Source: Atherinomorus stipes (taxonomy: Eukaryota; Chordata; Actinopteri; Atheriniformes; Atherinidae). From it: a DNA stretch of 64,000 nt. The stretch is from the NCBI GenBank assembly GCA_023101725.1, contig JALJCO010008629.1, forward strand, positions 235,823 to 299,822. Direction: 5' to 3'. Both the position numbers and the translations under genes were made by a program. Under the pieces are notes generated by a model that saw nothing but the letters and a program-made list of their open reading frames with translations, did no database searches and was not told the origin of the DNA. Shown here one piece after another: positions 36,866 through 49,480 of this stretch (within the stretch, counting starts at the first letter, position 1; each line of letters starts with the position of its first letter).

Positions 36866-39800
36866 AGGTCCGAACTACCAGGAGGAGTTTTTGTGTGTCA
36901 GTATGTGGGATAAAGTTGTGGAACAGCCTGGATATGCACCTCAAGCAATGCCCCAGTATCCATAGCTTTACAAATGGAAGGTCTGGTCGCATTACAAAGA
37001 GGGGGGAGCTTATTAATTCTTGGGCCATTCCAGCTATGGCTGTTTACTATTTTTGTTGAAGCTAGGGTTGGCAATGCTGGAAAAATGGCTCGAGCAAGCA
37101 ACATTTAAAAAAAAAAAACACCACCGAAACCACACCTTCAGAGCGCAGGGACGTGTGTGTTGATGTTTTACGAGCAGGTTGGCATTAACAGCCGCGTGGA
37201 TAGCTCGTTAGCTTGATAGTAAACAGCTCACAAACCACGTTTCTAAGAGCTTTAATGTTGTATGTTGCTTGTTGTTGTATGAAAGTGAGATGGGGTGGGA
37301 TTCAACAAGCTTTCTTCTTCTAACTTCTTTTTATGCAGAACATACTGTACTGATTTTTTTTTTTTTTTTGTGGCAATTCTAATCTTGTCTTGATTATTTT
37401 TATCTATTACTGTATTTGCTTGACATTAGTTTCATGCACTCAAAACATGTCTACGTTTTATCCAAAACAAATAAATAAATAGATAAATAAAAATCTCTAA
37501 TTACTTTGATATCATGGTTGATTAGCAACAGCGTAAACATGCCCTGAAGTCACTAAAATTGCAATGAGATTACAATTTGCAAATATCTTTGACTAATAGT
37601 CATCTGTCTATTTAGTTTGTATTTGTTGTGACGATTTTTTTTCAGATTTTTTTTAAACAGTGAAAGTTTTTTTACTTCCTAAACCTAAAGACATACAGAA
37701 ATCAATGCAAATGCTGGTTTTCTGAGTGAGACCTATGCACCCCACTGCTCATTCATTCATTCATTTAGGAAAAAAGAGAGTTCCTAAAATAGTTTGCAAA
37801 CAAATGAAATGGGGGCAGAGTGATGATTCTAAAGGAGAGAGACTTTCTGCACTGGTTGGCACCAAAAGAAATTCCAACTTCTGAAACAAAGGGAAACAAA
37901 TCTCCACTACGAAGCTGACTTAGTTATTTTTATAGTGTGCAACACAAAAACATGCTGAACTTTTCAGTGATAAGAATGTAATCTATTTGTTCTATTTTGA
38001 GGTAGACTAGTATTTCATGTCTTGATAAAAGAAAGAAGTCTTGGTAAATGGCCAGTTCATTTGAGCATGAATAACACTTGCATGGTCTACAACTAGAAAA
38101 AGTCCCTCTTTGTATCTTTTCTCTCTTGTCCAATCTGCACCTGATCAAAAATTAGGCAAATCCCCAGAACTGATGGGAAGTATCGAGTTGCTTTCACTGA
38201 TAAACCATTTCTGTTTTCCAGGGAAAAAAAGAAAAGAAAAAAAAATCAATCACTGGGCTCTGCTGGAAATTCTCTACTTTCAATAATGTAGAGAAATGTT
38301 ACTGGAGTGTTACACTGCTCCTAGTTTTAGTTGATCAGATTTTTATTCTGCTTTGTATTTGTTTTTCTCAGGTAACTCTGCATTACTGCTGTTATATTAA
38401 CCACTGAGTCCGTAGATCTGGCCATAAAACAAGCCATGTGAAACATTGTTTAAGACCACAACTTACTGCTGTTCTCGCTTTTATCAAAGGGGACAGCCCA
38501 TTCTTTCAACAACTGGCAATTATCATATTTTCTATCCTATCTTTTTCCTATTTACATGAAAAAATAATCCCATAACCCCCAGATACTCCCTACAAGCTTT
38601 ACACTTTGATCCCTGCCAGCTCCTTTCCCACAGAACTAAAACAATACGATGTAGATTTGGAAAGAGAAGGCTTGTGGAAGGAGGCCCAGCTCTGTCTCAC
38701 CCTGTTATGGCTGGTCAGTCAGTCCTATCGCAACCATCTCTCAGTGGGTGAGAGGGAGGATTTGCCTCATGAACCATAACCTAATTAATCATCGGTGCAA
38801 ATACAGGAAACTGTGGGGCACTTGATGTTTTTTTTTTTTTTCTTTTCGTGTAAACAGACACACTCAGCTGGACACATTCAAGATAAAAATGGATGCTCAT
38901 TACATGATACTTACTGTAAACCAGCTTGTTCCACCAATTAGCAAAGACACGTCCCCCTAAAATGTACACAAAGACGTGATATTTGTATCGCCCAAGTCCA
39001 AAAGAATATTATGATAATTATAATGTAATGCGAACAACTTCCACTCCTTTTTTTTTGTGTTTTTTTAAATCTCATGTAGTCCTTCCAGAAAATAAGAGGA
39101 CAGCAGAATGGGTGAAGAATTGTGGTGCTGGCAAATGTATGAAAGCGTCCATGGTATGATGTTTGGTGTGGGGGGATAGTGTTACATGCCAGCAGCCCGC
39201 TGGCTTCTCCTCCTTCCCTACACTGCGAGTATGGAGGAATGTGCCGCCTGAGAACCGCAGGGAGGAAGAGGGTACTGACAGCGAGCAGTAAACACAGTCA
39301 GCCTATGTGTTTGTTTGTTTGTGCGTTACTGTGTAAGAGCGCCAGGTCTTGGCAACTTCAAAGCTGCTCCTAAACAACATCTGTTCCATGAGTTTGGAGC
39401 GCTATTCAGCCTTGTCAGAACACACCATGACTTCAAATTGCGGCCGTAAATCAATATTTTCCTCCTTCTCATACTAGATTGTTCCACTGGCAGGAGATCA
39501 AGATGGACAAACTCTCACTGAGAAGAGAGGAAAAATGTTGGAGTGGATCGAGATGGGAGGGACCCATCGCATTCTTCCCATTCACCACAATCAGAAACAG
39601 ATTTTCAACAATTAGTCGGAACTTGCTTGCAGGTTTATCAGCTAAAAACACAGTGACAAGCTTCTCGGACAACCAAAAGATAAAAATTACAACTTATTAT
39701 GTTTGACTGTCGGTTTAAGTCTCTTCAAATGTCAGATTATAATCAATAATTCGTGGTCTGTTCTCAAGAATGCTTCAGTCTGAGTTCCTCACACTCTTTC

Positions 39801-42599
39801 TTTACTGCGTGAAAAAATATATCTAGCTCAGTTCATTTGATTCATTTTTTGCTTCCTATTATTCAGAACTGTCTTCTTGGGATCAAAGGAACTTTAACAA
39901 TTAACTTTCCTCAGATACTTTTCTTTACAAATGTATTGAAACGAGACAGTTCTCTCCAGAATGAAGGGGAGGCACCACAGGTAAAAACCCTGTTTTTTCA
40001 TCACCTGGTCAGTTCTGAGATTTTTGTTTTTTCCTTCTTTCAACATGGTTTCTTTCAGACAAGTGTAAAAATAACCGTAAAAAATAAACATTTTAGGAGT
40101 TTATTTCATGATACTTTGTCTGATGCACCCAAATCCTCTCAAAATGCAGCTAAAGTTGGTGTTTTTTAATCGGAGTGCAGCACCGTGGTGCTCGTCTAAC
40201 CCTGTCATGTCTGGTATCGTTGGAAACGTCTCTTTTTCCTGAACGATGTCATCTAACCCAAACTTGATATTTCCAGCTCATGAATCTGATTGGATCTGAT
40301 GTCTGTAAATAGTGTTATAGAACAAAAATGTGGAGAATTTTACAATCCAAAACTTTGAAAGGCTGTTTTCTCAAAATGACTTTTTTCTCTTATTTCGGGT
40401 AAAAAAAAAACCTCCACTTCAGGAGCACTAACAGAAACCAAACTTTCAAGTTTTGCTCCTGACTGTATTCTTAAAGTTTTTACAGAAGGATTTTTGATAT
40501 CTCATTCACACCTGATTTATAGAACATTTTATCCCAAAAATATGCCAAAAAAGAGTTTTTTCTGGTTGTTGACAGTATTTTCTAAATTGTGAAATGATCT
40601 ATAGAGATATCCAAAATCGCCTCTGTAAAAACTTTTGACTTCAATATGGGAACAAAATTCAAAGAAACTTTGAACCTGGCTTAATCCAGTATTTAGATTT
40701 TTTTCCCTAGAAATGTATGCAAATTAGCCCATTTTTGGCTATATAACACCTCATTTGCATATTTAAACATAAAATTTTAGAAAACTTGCAATACAAAAAG
40801 TGATAGCCCTGATGTGAGGAATAAACCAGGACAGTTTCTTGGTGGTACCAGTTAATTTTCTTTACCCTATTTGCCTGTAGTGTCTCGCCTTGAATCCTGT
40901 AAACCTCAAGCCTACAATGGCCATCCACTGAATTGATTGTTCACTGTGGGGCTTCTAAAATGAAGCTTTCTCACTGTGTAATAAGTGAATTAGTGGGATG
41001 TAGAAGATGATGTATGACAGTGGCTGGCATGTCTAAAACCTGCTGTAAATCCACATGCCATGCAGTCACTTAATAACGTAGCCACAGACCTCTTGGCATC
41101 ATTCTTCTCTGTATCCAGCGACGACCTAAGACTCGTGAATCTCTTGCAGTCGGTGCTCTTAGCCAACTAGTGAGTTATTTGTTACAACAGATTTACTTGC
41201 AGTCCTAATTCATCTTAAAAAAAAAATTTTTTAAACACAACCGTCACAAGGTGTACAGAGCATACAGTAACAAATCATGACATCCTCAAAAAAAAAATAT
41301 ATTTGTGTTTTTTTTAATGTATCAGTGAATTAGACCTTACCCATTACAGTATGCTGCAATTTACACAATCTTGTACTTATCAAATTTAGTAAATAGTTTT
41401 TACAGTAAAATTGTTTGTTTAATCGTTCATTTTATGACTAGTTGTAGCATAATATGAGCATTAGTTAAAAAAGGCATCTAACCTTTCTGCATCAGTATGA
41501 TGCTTGGTCAATTAGACATTCAATGTAAAAAAAAATGTTTAAAAATGAGTATTTTGTCTTATTTTAAGCAACACTGACCATCTGATTGGTTGAATTTTCC
41601 AATGCCTATTTTTGATTACATGCATTAACTGATAAAAGTCATTTAAATTCAAGAGCAGTGTCCTCCAAGTCCAAACGGATCTGTATTGTTGGACTCTGTG
41701 TGCACTGTGTCCTTTAACTTTTCCCATACATCACATGCCTTCCAAACCGCCAACGTCCAACCCCCCACCACAACAGCTGGTGTCTCAGCGAGGGCCCTGA
41801 CGTTACACTGCCACCCCGGCCATTCAGTATACATCCAGCATTGTGGTGTTGGGGGCCCCTAATGGATTGCTCAGAAAAATGCCCACAGTAAAACTGAATA
41901 CAAGCACATCCCATGCCTTTCAGCGCAACGATAAATAAAACTTCGTCCTTCAATAGGTGATTAGCTTAACATGGAAAACAGCATAAACATTTTTTTTCCC
42001 TTTTCTCAGATGTCTTTGGTAGATTAATGTAAACTATTCATCTTGTAAAAAGCTCCAGTTTAAACAAAAGCTTGATTGACTTCAGTTTCTGGCTGCTGCA
42101 AAGCAGCCACATTAATATGAACAAAATCTAAATGTTTGTGTGCATGAATTCATTCCTCCTATGTGGATTTCACTTTAAACTTTATTCAATGATATTCATT
42201 TTCCATGTGGGCTCTCAGAAATAGGATTAAAAACATGTTGTTTCAATTTTTATCTGTAGTTGGAGGGCATAACAGGGTGGTCTAGAGTCAACATTAAAAA
42301 CCAATATGAAAGGAAAAGATGGAAGCAGTGATTTATAAGTAGCTAACGCTGCGTTTTCTTTCTGTATAAAGCATTAAATCAGTAAATGGGTCAAATAAAT
42401 GGCATTCTGTTACTTTGGTATGCCACTAACGCTTTGAGAGAGACATTAGCTTTGACCAAAAATGTGGCTGAATTATTGAATTATTGAAACAATGAGGCAG
42501 AAGATTGTGTTGCCTCACCATTGATCCAAATGTTTCCCTGCTCTTCATCTTACCAATTCCCCAAACCGTTGACTCAGGCTGTAAATTACAGCGAAATCC
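36866..42599. other. Upstream flank of epha3, nothing recognised
   Basis: AT-rich intergenic sequence with several homopolymer runs (37350, 38830, 41220). No transposon ends or exons could be supported. Distal regulatory elements are plausible but not visible from one sequence. Confidence 0.4.
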
Positions 42600-42842
42600 C
42601 TACAACTTCAATTTGGGTTCAAAATAATAATAATAAAAAGACCCTCGTGTGGAAGAAGTTGCAGGTTGACCTGTGATGAACTCGAGCGCCGCTTTTTGGC
42701 TGTCAGACTCTGTAGGACCCAGCGGAAAACTGTTCTAACCGGAGGGAGACGGCGCAAGAGAGAGGGGGAAAGCTGAGAGGAGAGAAGACGCTCCCAGACC
42801 AGTCAGTGGCTTCATGGAGTTATGTACCTCTGATCCGCCGCC
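42600..42842 (+). promoter_or_regulatory. epha3: epha3 proximal promoter and 5' UTR region
   Basis: Base composition shifts sharply here from AT-rich flank to GC- and CpG-richer sequence (gagcgccgc, gacggcgcaag, ccgccgcc), continuing past exon 1 to about 43.5 kb, as expected of a CpG-island promoter. An A/T stretch TAATAAAAAG at 42631-42640 is the only TATA-like candidate and is weak. The transcription start cannot be fixed by eye; the purine-rich segment 42740-42790 is probably transcribed leader. Confidence 0.5.
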
Positions 42843-42888
42843 ATGGATTGCAATCCGCGATCACTCCTTTTCATTTTACACCTTTTAA
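42814..42888 (+). promoter_or_regulatory. Upstream ORF overlapping the epha3 start codon
   Basis: ATG at 42814, 29 nt before the main ATG and in another frame, reads 24 codons to TAA at 42886-42888, so it ends 46 nt inside the epha3 coding region. The context ttcATGG has T at -3 but G at +4, so it is moderate to weak. If the mRNA leader includes it, overlapping translation would compete with the strong main start. Regulatory effect is inference. Confidence 0.55.
42822..42833 (+). promoter_or_regulatory. Minimal upstream ORF (three codons, Met-Tyr-Leu)
   Basis: ATG TAC CTC TGA sits 9 nt before the main ATG and inside the longer upstream ORF, in a third frame. It is too short to encode a stable product; ribosomes terminating here are very close to the main start. 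Seen directly; function is inference. Confidence 0.5.
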
Positions 42889-42936
42889 TGTGCTGTGTTA
42901 TTCCTGCCTTTCCCATCATTTACCCCCCTAATGAAG
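42843..42936 (+). CDS. epha3: Eph receptor tyrosine kinase, coding exon 1 (signal peptide), best match EphA3
   Basis: First coding exon of a receptor tyrosine kinase that binds membrane-anchored ephrins and guides axon and cell positioning; the product is a plasma-membrane protein. The exon gives 31 codons plus one base, starting MDCNPRSLLF and ending YPPNE, then a gtaagc donor. Residues 7-19 are a hydrophobic signal-peptide core with cysteines at 17-18; cleavage is probably near residues 22-24. The ATG lies in GCCGCCATGG, a near-ideal Kozak context, which decides the start. The last base G is completed by TT of exon 2 to give Val32, producing the family-typical junction [13 protein letters not shown] start and PxNE before VNLLDSK fit EphA3 better than EphA4, A5 or A7 as I recall them. 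Eph identity is firm; the EphA3 paralogue call is strong but rests on 53 residues. Reading on into the intron gives an 82-residue frame that is not a product of spliced mRNA. Confidence 0.9.
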
Positions 42937-45556
42937 GTAAGCGAACTCTCGGGCTGCGGACGTTTGTCTTTCTGTGTGTGCGCTTGTTTTTATGCCTGTG
43001 CGTGTCTGTGTGTGTGCATGAATGGTGCGCTATGGCACTCGCCGCCGCATGTCGTGCGCCCGCCGTTGACTTACTGTTCAAATTACTGTGATAACAATAA
43101 GAAGAAGATCCAAAGCGCACGAAGGTGACAAAGTGGCAGCACAGAGACGCGAGAGCAGATCGCTGGCACACGAGTGGATATTCAACTTGAAGTCAGATCC
43201 CTACAGAGCAGACACGGTAGCCTAATTTTGGACAGTTTCGCTAATAAAGGTTAATAGTTATTTAAATCGGGTTAATTTAACTGAGCGATGCAAGGGCAGC
43301 TTTAAAGGCGCCTCTGGGGAGTTATAACGGAGATGTGAGGCAACTGTTTGTATGAAAGGTTTGTGTCTAGTTATCTGTTTCACCCAAGAATCCCTTTTTT
43401 GGGTAGAAGCCCCATACTCGGTTACTTTCACCGAACTCGGTTGGAAAGAAACAGAGGATGAACAGTTGCAGAGTGCGTAAAAACGCGTTCGGCTGTTGAT
43501 GCCTTTGACCCGAAGAAAAACATGTAGGCTAATGTTGGGAGGTTGAACTGAAAGTTGTTGAATAACTGTCAGTTTATAATTAAGTCTTTTCTGAAATCAC
43601 ACGAGCTTAAACGCACCTTTGCAAAGGTACAAGTTTCAGAGGGATTCATACGTGGTTATTTTGCTTTTCATTGAAACACGGCACGAGTGTGTGTCCACTT
43701 TCGGCTCAGCCACTTCTGAACACTGGGCTCCAAGCTGAATGAAAAAGAGATAATTGTGCTAATAAAAATCTTTCATTATAGGGAAAGTTATATTTGGTTT
43801 CAAAGTTACTAAAATGTCACGTTTTCGCCAACACTTTTAAAACTGAAAGCAAGTTAAGGTTAAAGCGTTTTAAAGCGGGGGACAACGAAGACGAAAGGGA
43901 GACGCGTGCTGAGGATGCTCAAGTCTGTAACCCTTAACTCTCCAAGACAGAAAAACTTCACTGCAGTGGAGTTTATAGGCTAGAGGAGGACCGTATTGCT
44001 TAAATATGTGGAAAATGGGTTTTCATATGGAAGCAGGAAAAAAATAAATAAGATATTCAATATGTGTGAATTGGCTACGTAAAAAAACAACAACTCTCAA
44101 TTAAGGGAGCTTATTGAACCTTCCGCCGAGAAAGTGATTCAGTTTGTTTTCCTGCGTCTTTATTAGACATAATATTTTACTTTAAGGGTGTAGACGTGCG
44201 CAACTAATAAAAACATGTTTTTGATCGCTCTGCTACAAATGTAGGAATCAATATGATGTTGCTGTTGGGAAAGTTTAGGACAGTTAGAAGCCCGACAAAA
44301 GACCAACCATTATCTAGACTGCCTTTTTGCTGAATGTTAAAGAGAAACAAGCAGATCTTTTTTTTTTTTTTTTTTTAAATGAAAACAAACAAAACCAAAA
44401 CAAGATACCTGAAAGTTGGTGCGTTTTTGTCTCTAATGCTGTCTGCTCCTTAGATGGGAGATGAGTTTGTCCGACACAGAAGTTGAATGCTTACACTGTT
44501 TTCCTGTTTCCAAGGCAAAATGTTCAAGAGTTTGCCCCTAATTTATAGTTTAAAATGACTTTTTCTAAAGAAGAAAAACTTTTAAAGTGTTCTCTTTTTG
44601 TGCAGGCACTGAAGTCAGGCAAATAGCTCCGGTTATTTGGTAATGCAGTGCAAGAGAGCAATAGATTTAATTTATGGTTCCTGACCTGACGGCGTGAGTC
44701 GGGAAAATGTGCTGCGTGACAAAACGGAATAAAAACTGATAGAGTCACACAGGCCTGCTGCAAAGCGAGGCTCTCAGTCCAGTGTGAAACTTTTTTTACA
44801 GCAACTAACAGTCATGATTGAAATACTTTGAAGTATAAAGCAAGTAGATAATAAGAAGCACGTGACGACAGGAGACTGAAAAGGAAACAAGGCCATTATA
44901 CGCAGTATAACAAAAATAAATAAATAAATTACTTAGTGAAAGAGGAAGGAAAAATTGAAGTGTTTCAGGGCTCATATTAGAAAACGCTCGTGTGTGAGTA
45001 AGACAAAAGACACACAAACAAGAAAAGAAAAATCCACAAGGAATTTAGGAACAAGAAGAAGAGCTTTTCCCAAGTGTCAAAATATAGAACAAATCAGACG
45101 ATTAGCTCATAAATCTACCAGAGAGTGTCAGTATCGAGCTGCTCCATCTCTATAAGTTATTGTATAGAAATTCATCCAGGCTTCTGCACCACAAGCTCGG
45201 CGTGGATCAACAAGAGGGCAAAACGCAGTTTGAAGTGCATTAGCAGAGCTTCCGTCGTCGACTCACTGGAAGCAGCGTAGATGCAAATGAATGGTTGGAA
45301 ATGGCTGCTGTCCAACAAGAAACTTGTGGGTTATATCCTGGTTCTTATATAACTGTTTCATTCACAGAGTAATGTCATTGGTATAAAGAAGCCAAAAACA
45401 ACATGAAGGCATTGAAGCTATCAGTCAGTGTCCCAAGCACTTTTTTTCTTTTGAGTTTCTGAAGAACAAAAGACATCATTCTAATATATATATTAAAAAA
45501 CTGTTTCATGTTTCATTGCAAAAGATGACTAGATAAAACATTCTTTAGAACTAGCA

Positions 45557-45566
45557 CCCCCCCCCC

Positions 45567-45597
<31 letters not shown>

Positions 45598-45604
45598 ACA
45601 CACA
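45557..45604. repeat. 27-nt poly-C run followed by (AC)n
   Basis: Twenty-seven consecutive C (45557-45583) run directly into about ten AC units. The complementary strand is poly-G. Length may be unreliable in any assembly. Confidence 0.95.
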
Positions 45605-46517
45605 AATAAACTAATCTCTATGACCCAGCTATCCTTCACTTTACTTGATATTATAATGGGAACTTATATTAAATTATATTTATTTGTTTTTATTTATCCT
45701 CGTAGTGGTCATCAACTCATTGATGATTGATTCAATTGTTTGTTCTAATAATTAAGACGACCCAGCGGAATAAAACTGTGACCCCGAAAAGCTTTGGGTA
45801 CAGTAAAGTAAATAGAAAATGAATTAAAGGTGAAAGTTTCGTGGGCCACTAGGCTGCATTAATTAAAAAACAACTGAGCATTTACACAAACTAACCGCAG
45901 CTCTGATAGCATAATAGCAATCTTATTTCCCTCCCCATTTCTTAAAGGAAATCAGAGATTTAGCTGTATTGTATTTCGTTTCATCGTCCAGGGGAAGTTC
46001 AAGACAACTTTTTTCTCTCTCGTTGAAAAAAACAAACAAACCAAAAAACATTAAGACCCAATGAAGGCCCCAAATGTATTAATTAATTAATTTATTTTCT
46101 AAGTTCTGAAAAAAGTTTAAATTGATGCTGAGTGTTAGTGGCGCGGATTCATTGCCACGAGAAAAAAAAAATCAGCAAGTTTCCTTCGTCTTTAGTGGAG
46201 AAGAACATCTTGAGTTGTGCGCTGGTGCAGCTTTTCCATTTAGGTGGTGTAAGGTGGGCCCGCTGCGGGACGCCAGTAGGCCTCGAGTATTTTTAGCAGA
46301 TATAGTCGGCCGGAGCGGTGCAGCAGTCCCGCTGGGGGAAATGAGCAACTTTGAGCTATGGTACCTTTCAGAGGTGCTGGAAATGTGCGCGCACAACAAA
46401 TAATCTCAGTTTCATTACGCCTATATGCATATGTACGTGCTGACCTGACACTGAGCTGTATAAAGACTGACATCCTCACTTTCAAGTCTCTTAACGCTTC
46501 AGTTGTTTATTTGCAAG

Positions 46518-46520
<3 letters not shown>

Positions 46521-46596
<76 letters not shown>
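46521..46596. repeat. (AT)38 microsatellite
   Basis: Seventy-six bases of uninterrupted AT in epha3 intron 1. Frames reading IYIY or similar here are artefacts. Confidence 0.97.
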
Positions 46597-46599
<3 letters not shown>

Positions 46600-46631
46600 A
46601 AGCGTATTTGTGTGTAAAACATACATTTGAG

Positions 46632-46635
46632 GAAA

Positions 46636-46695
<60 letters not shown>

Positions 46696-46760
46696 GAAAG
46701 AAAGAAAGAAAGAGAAAGAAAGAAAAAGAAAGAAAGAAAGAGAGAAAGAAAAAGAATGGG
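46632..46760. repeat. (GAAA)n microsatellite with GAGAAA interruptions
   Basis: A pure AAAG block to about 46694 then units interrupted by gagaaag. Starts only 36 bp after the AT array. Frames reading KERKKERK are artefacts. Confidence 0.95.
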
Positions 46761-46960
46761 GGCAGAGGGGCTGGGCAAGCAGCAGCAACATCAGACAGAG
46801 CGACTCTGCTCTTGAATAATTCATAATGGGAGGTGAACACTTCACCCTTTAACACAGACACAAGTCGCCTTGCTATGCCTGCACTGCGGCCTGCCAGCCG
46901 TCAGCATGCACAGTACCAGGCTGCCAACACAAAGACCCATCCACCTTTGTAGATGGGTTA

Positions 46961-47029
46961 TTCTATTCTATTCTATTCTATTCTATTCTATTCTATTCTA
47001 TTCTATTCTATTCTATTCTATTCTATTCT
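46961..47029. repeat. (TTCTA)n pentanucleotide array, about 14 units
   Basis: Uninterrupted. It is the reverse complement of the TAGAA motif at 56317-56401 in intron 2. Confidence 0.96.
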
Positions 47030-47235
47030 CAGTGACTGAGGTCCTGTGTTGTTTCTATCTAACAGCCTTGTCGCTTCACTTGAGTCTTGAGTCTGTGTCT
47101 GTTATTCCATGTTCATCACCTTTGAGTTGGTGAAGTGTTAGGATGCATGCTGGACAGTCACACATCTGTAATTCTAATACAAACATCAGAAAAAGTAGCC
47201 TCTATCCCGCTGCTCTGGTGTTCAGCATTCACCAT

Positions 47236-47291
47236 GTGACACTAGATATATAATTATACAGCATGTATAATCACCATATATCTAGTGTCAC
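47236..47291. repeat. Perfect hairpin, 16-bp arms with inner stem
   Basis: gtgacactagatatat at 47236-47251 is the exact reverse complement of atatatctagtgtcac at 47276-47291. The loop holds a second stem, attataca / tgtataat. Compact and exact, so it is either young or maintained; a small foldback element is the simplest reading. Confidence 0.88.
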
Positions 47292-47509
47292 TGACAACAC
47301 CCATCCGTCAGGTTCATTTTACGTGTGTGGGTTTTAAATGGTGGTCTCGGTTTGCTTTTATATTGATTCACCTGTTTCTACCTCTGGTCTTTTGCTCCCT
47401 CTCAGACAGGCTGGCTGAGTTTGCTATTAATACTCCCGTTTAGAGGCACTCCCTGATGGGGCAGGGGCTATATGCTTGGCTGACGCTAGCTTGCTAACTG
47501 ACTCTGTGT

Positions 47510-47513
47510 GGGT

Positions 47514-47546
<33 letters not shown>
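47510..47546. repeat. (TG)n microsatellite with GA tail
   Basis: tgtgtgggtgtgtgtgtg run followed by gagagagag; read directly. Confidence 0.9.
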
Positions 47547-48705
47547 TGAAAACTGTCAGAAAATGTTTGCGTATGCTCTCATTCTGTGCTCGCTTGAATG
47601 TGCATGTGCAGGGATAGGCACATTTTTTGGTAAGCATCTAAAAGGGTATGCATGCAGCAGATGTGGCTGTGTGCCAAAACATGCGTGCAACGTTTTATTT
47701 ATTTATTAATTTTCCAATTTGAGCATGTGATGTGTGTGCATCCCTTTTGTACACCTTCCCATATCCAGTGTCTGTGTTTCATTTTTCACGTGTTTGTTGG
47801 ATGCAGATGAGTCTTCTGATGGGATTTGGTGTTTATGTCTGAGTGCTTGTGTAGGTGCTGAGTCTTCCAGCCAAGTGCAGCTGGAGGGGCCTCTTTCCTT
47901 CTGCGATATGAGAGCTGTCTAATTTTCCTCTCTCAAATTCCTTCGCTCAGCTCAATTTGAGTGGTGGGCTCGGCTCGTTGAGAAATGTAAATTGGAGGCA
48001 ATGGGCCTGGATGCTGAGCTGCTATTATCTGACATGAGCAGATAGCTTCATTAGAGTCTAATAGTAATGTGTCTACTGCCACTCAACTGTCTGAGTTCTG
48101 TAGCTCGGATACAGCTCAGGTGATTCTCAATTTATCAGGTCTGCAAACCCAGAATTACAAAAGTCTCCATTTCTTTGCATTTTCGGACTATTTTTGAAAA
48201 ATACTTGAGGAAAATTATGATTTTCATCTCAAACTTTAATTTCATCAGAAGTATTAATGGCTTAATCTCTCTGTAGTTAGAGTGTGTACATGTTGGATTC
48301 CATGCCACCGCAGTCCTTCATGACCCACAATCATTTCCTTTGACTTGAGATGTGCACACTTTGTTTAGCTTTGAACCGGAGAATGCAAGTTTTCCTTATA
48401 TTTTCACAGAGTGTAAGCTACAGCTGTAGGGCCTGAGCTGCTGAGTGTGCGCTAGCTTGGCCACGCATTTATAAGTGTGCATCTTTGAGTGTGTGTGTGT
48501 ATCGATGTGGAGCTCTCAGCAGGACAAAGTGAAATGAGATGAATCACTTTTCTTGGAACACTGAAACTTTTTTCTGTCCTCTAGCTTTTCATAGGTCACG
48601 TAATGTGCATGTGAGCAATCGCAACATGGGAATCTGTACGATCTTTTGCTGAGGCCTCTTTGCTCAGAGACAAAAAATATTTTAGAATATTGAACATATG
48701 CCAAC

Positions 48706-48950
48706 TTAGCACAGTCACCTCACAGCAGAAAGGTCCCTGCTGTCTAAAATCATGCATGTTAGGTTAATTGGGGATGTTAAATTGACCATATGAGTGTGAA
48801 CATGCATGGCTGTTTGTCTTATTTTCTCTCTGTTGCTCATTGATCAACTTGTGACAGATATGAGGTGTACCCAGATTCTTGCCCTCTGGCTGCAGCGATA
48901 CACCCCTGCCCTCTTGCAACCCTGAACAGGGGAAAATGTGCATAATAAAC
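48706..48950 (+). repeat. Degenerate copy of a widespread teleost retroposon
   Basis: acagtcacctcacagcagaa, catgcatgttaggttaattg, gtgtgaacatgcatggctgt and gcaaccctgaacagg occur in the order found in a very common fish SINE/LINE-tail family (recalled, name uncertain). The usual middle part of the head is deleted between about 48735 and 48743, and the promoter boxes are absent. Confidence 0.65.
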
Positions 48951-49414
48951 CAATGCATACCCGTAATCAGAGCCTGCCAAGAAATAACAATTCTTGACCA
49001 GAACATGATACCCATTTATCAAATTTAAGGGGATATTAGGTCTCTTTTAAGTGAGACTGGATGAAATGACGACAAGATATTGGCATCTTGTCTGCAGTAG
49101 ACAGCAGTCAGTGCACTCTCACAATGAAAGAATTAAGGAAGATTTGTGATGTACTTTTCAAAGCATTTCCAAGCACTTCTCAGACCAGGGACTACAGAAT
49201 ACTGAATTTTCACCATCTAATTCAGATCAAAGTTTAATATTTCCATGTATGTAGAAGGGAACATTAGGATTTTTTTTCTGTGTTGCAACACAAACATTCT
49301 TGAATAAATTGTGACAAAGAAAACCATTTTTTATCCACAAGTGATGTGCTCTAACAATCCATAATGTAATATTGCCCAAATTTCTGTGAAACCTTTAGGT
49401 TTAAGATATTTTAC

Positions 49415-49479
<65 letters not shown>
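49415..49479. repeat. Poly-A (29 nt) and (TA)n, tail of a minus-strand SINE
   Basis: On the minus strand this is the (TA)n-T(n) 3' end following the SINE at 49480-49702; the A/T tracts probably expanded from its tail. Confidence 0.85.

Positions 49480-49480
<1 letters not shown>

Noticed and set aside
42843..43091. 82-codon frame starting at the epha3 ATG and continuing past exon 1
   Set aside because: After codon 31 it reads through the gtaagc donor into intron; exon 2 joins perfectly at the donor instead.
46358..46861. Several overlapping frames of IYIY, FLSFF and KERK repeats on both strands
   Set aside because: They are translations of AT and GAAA microsatellites.
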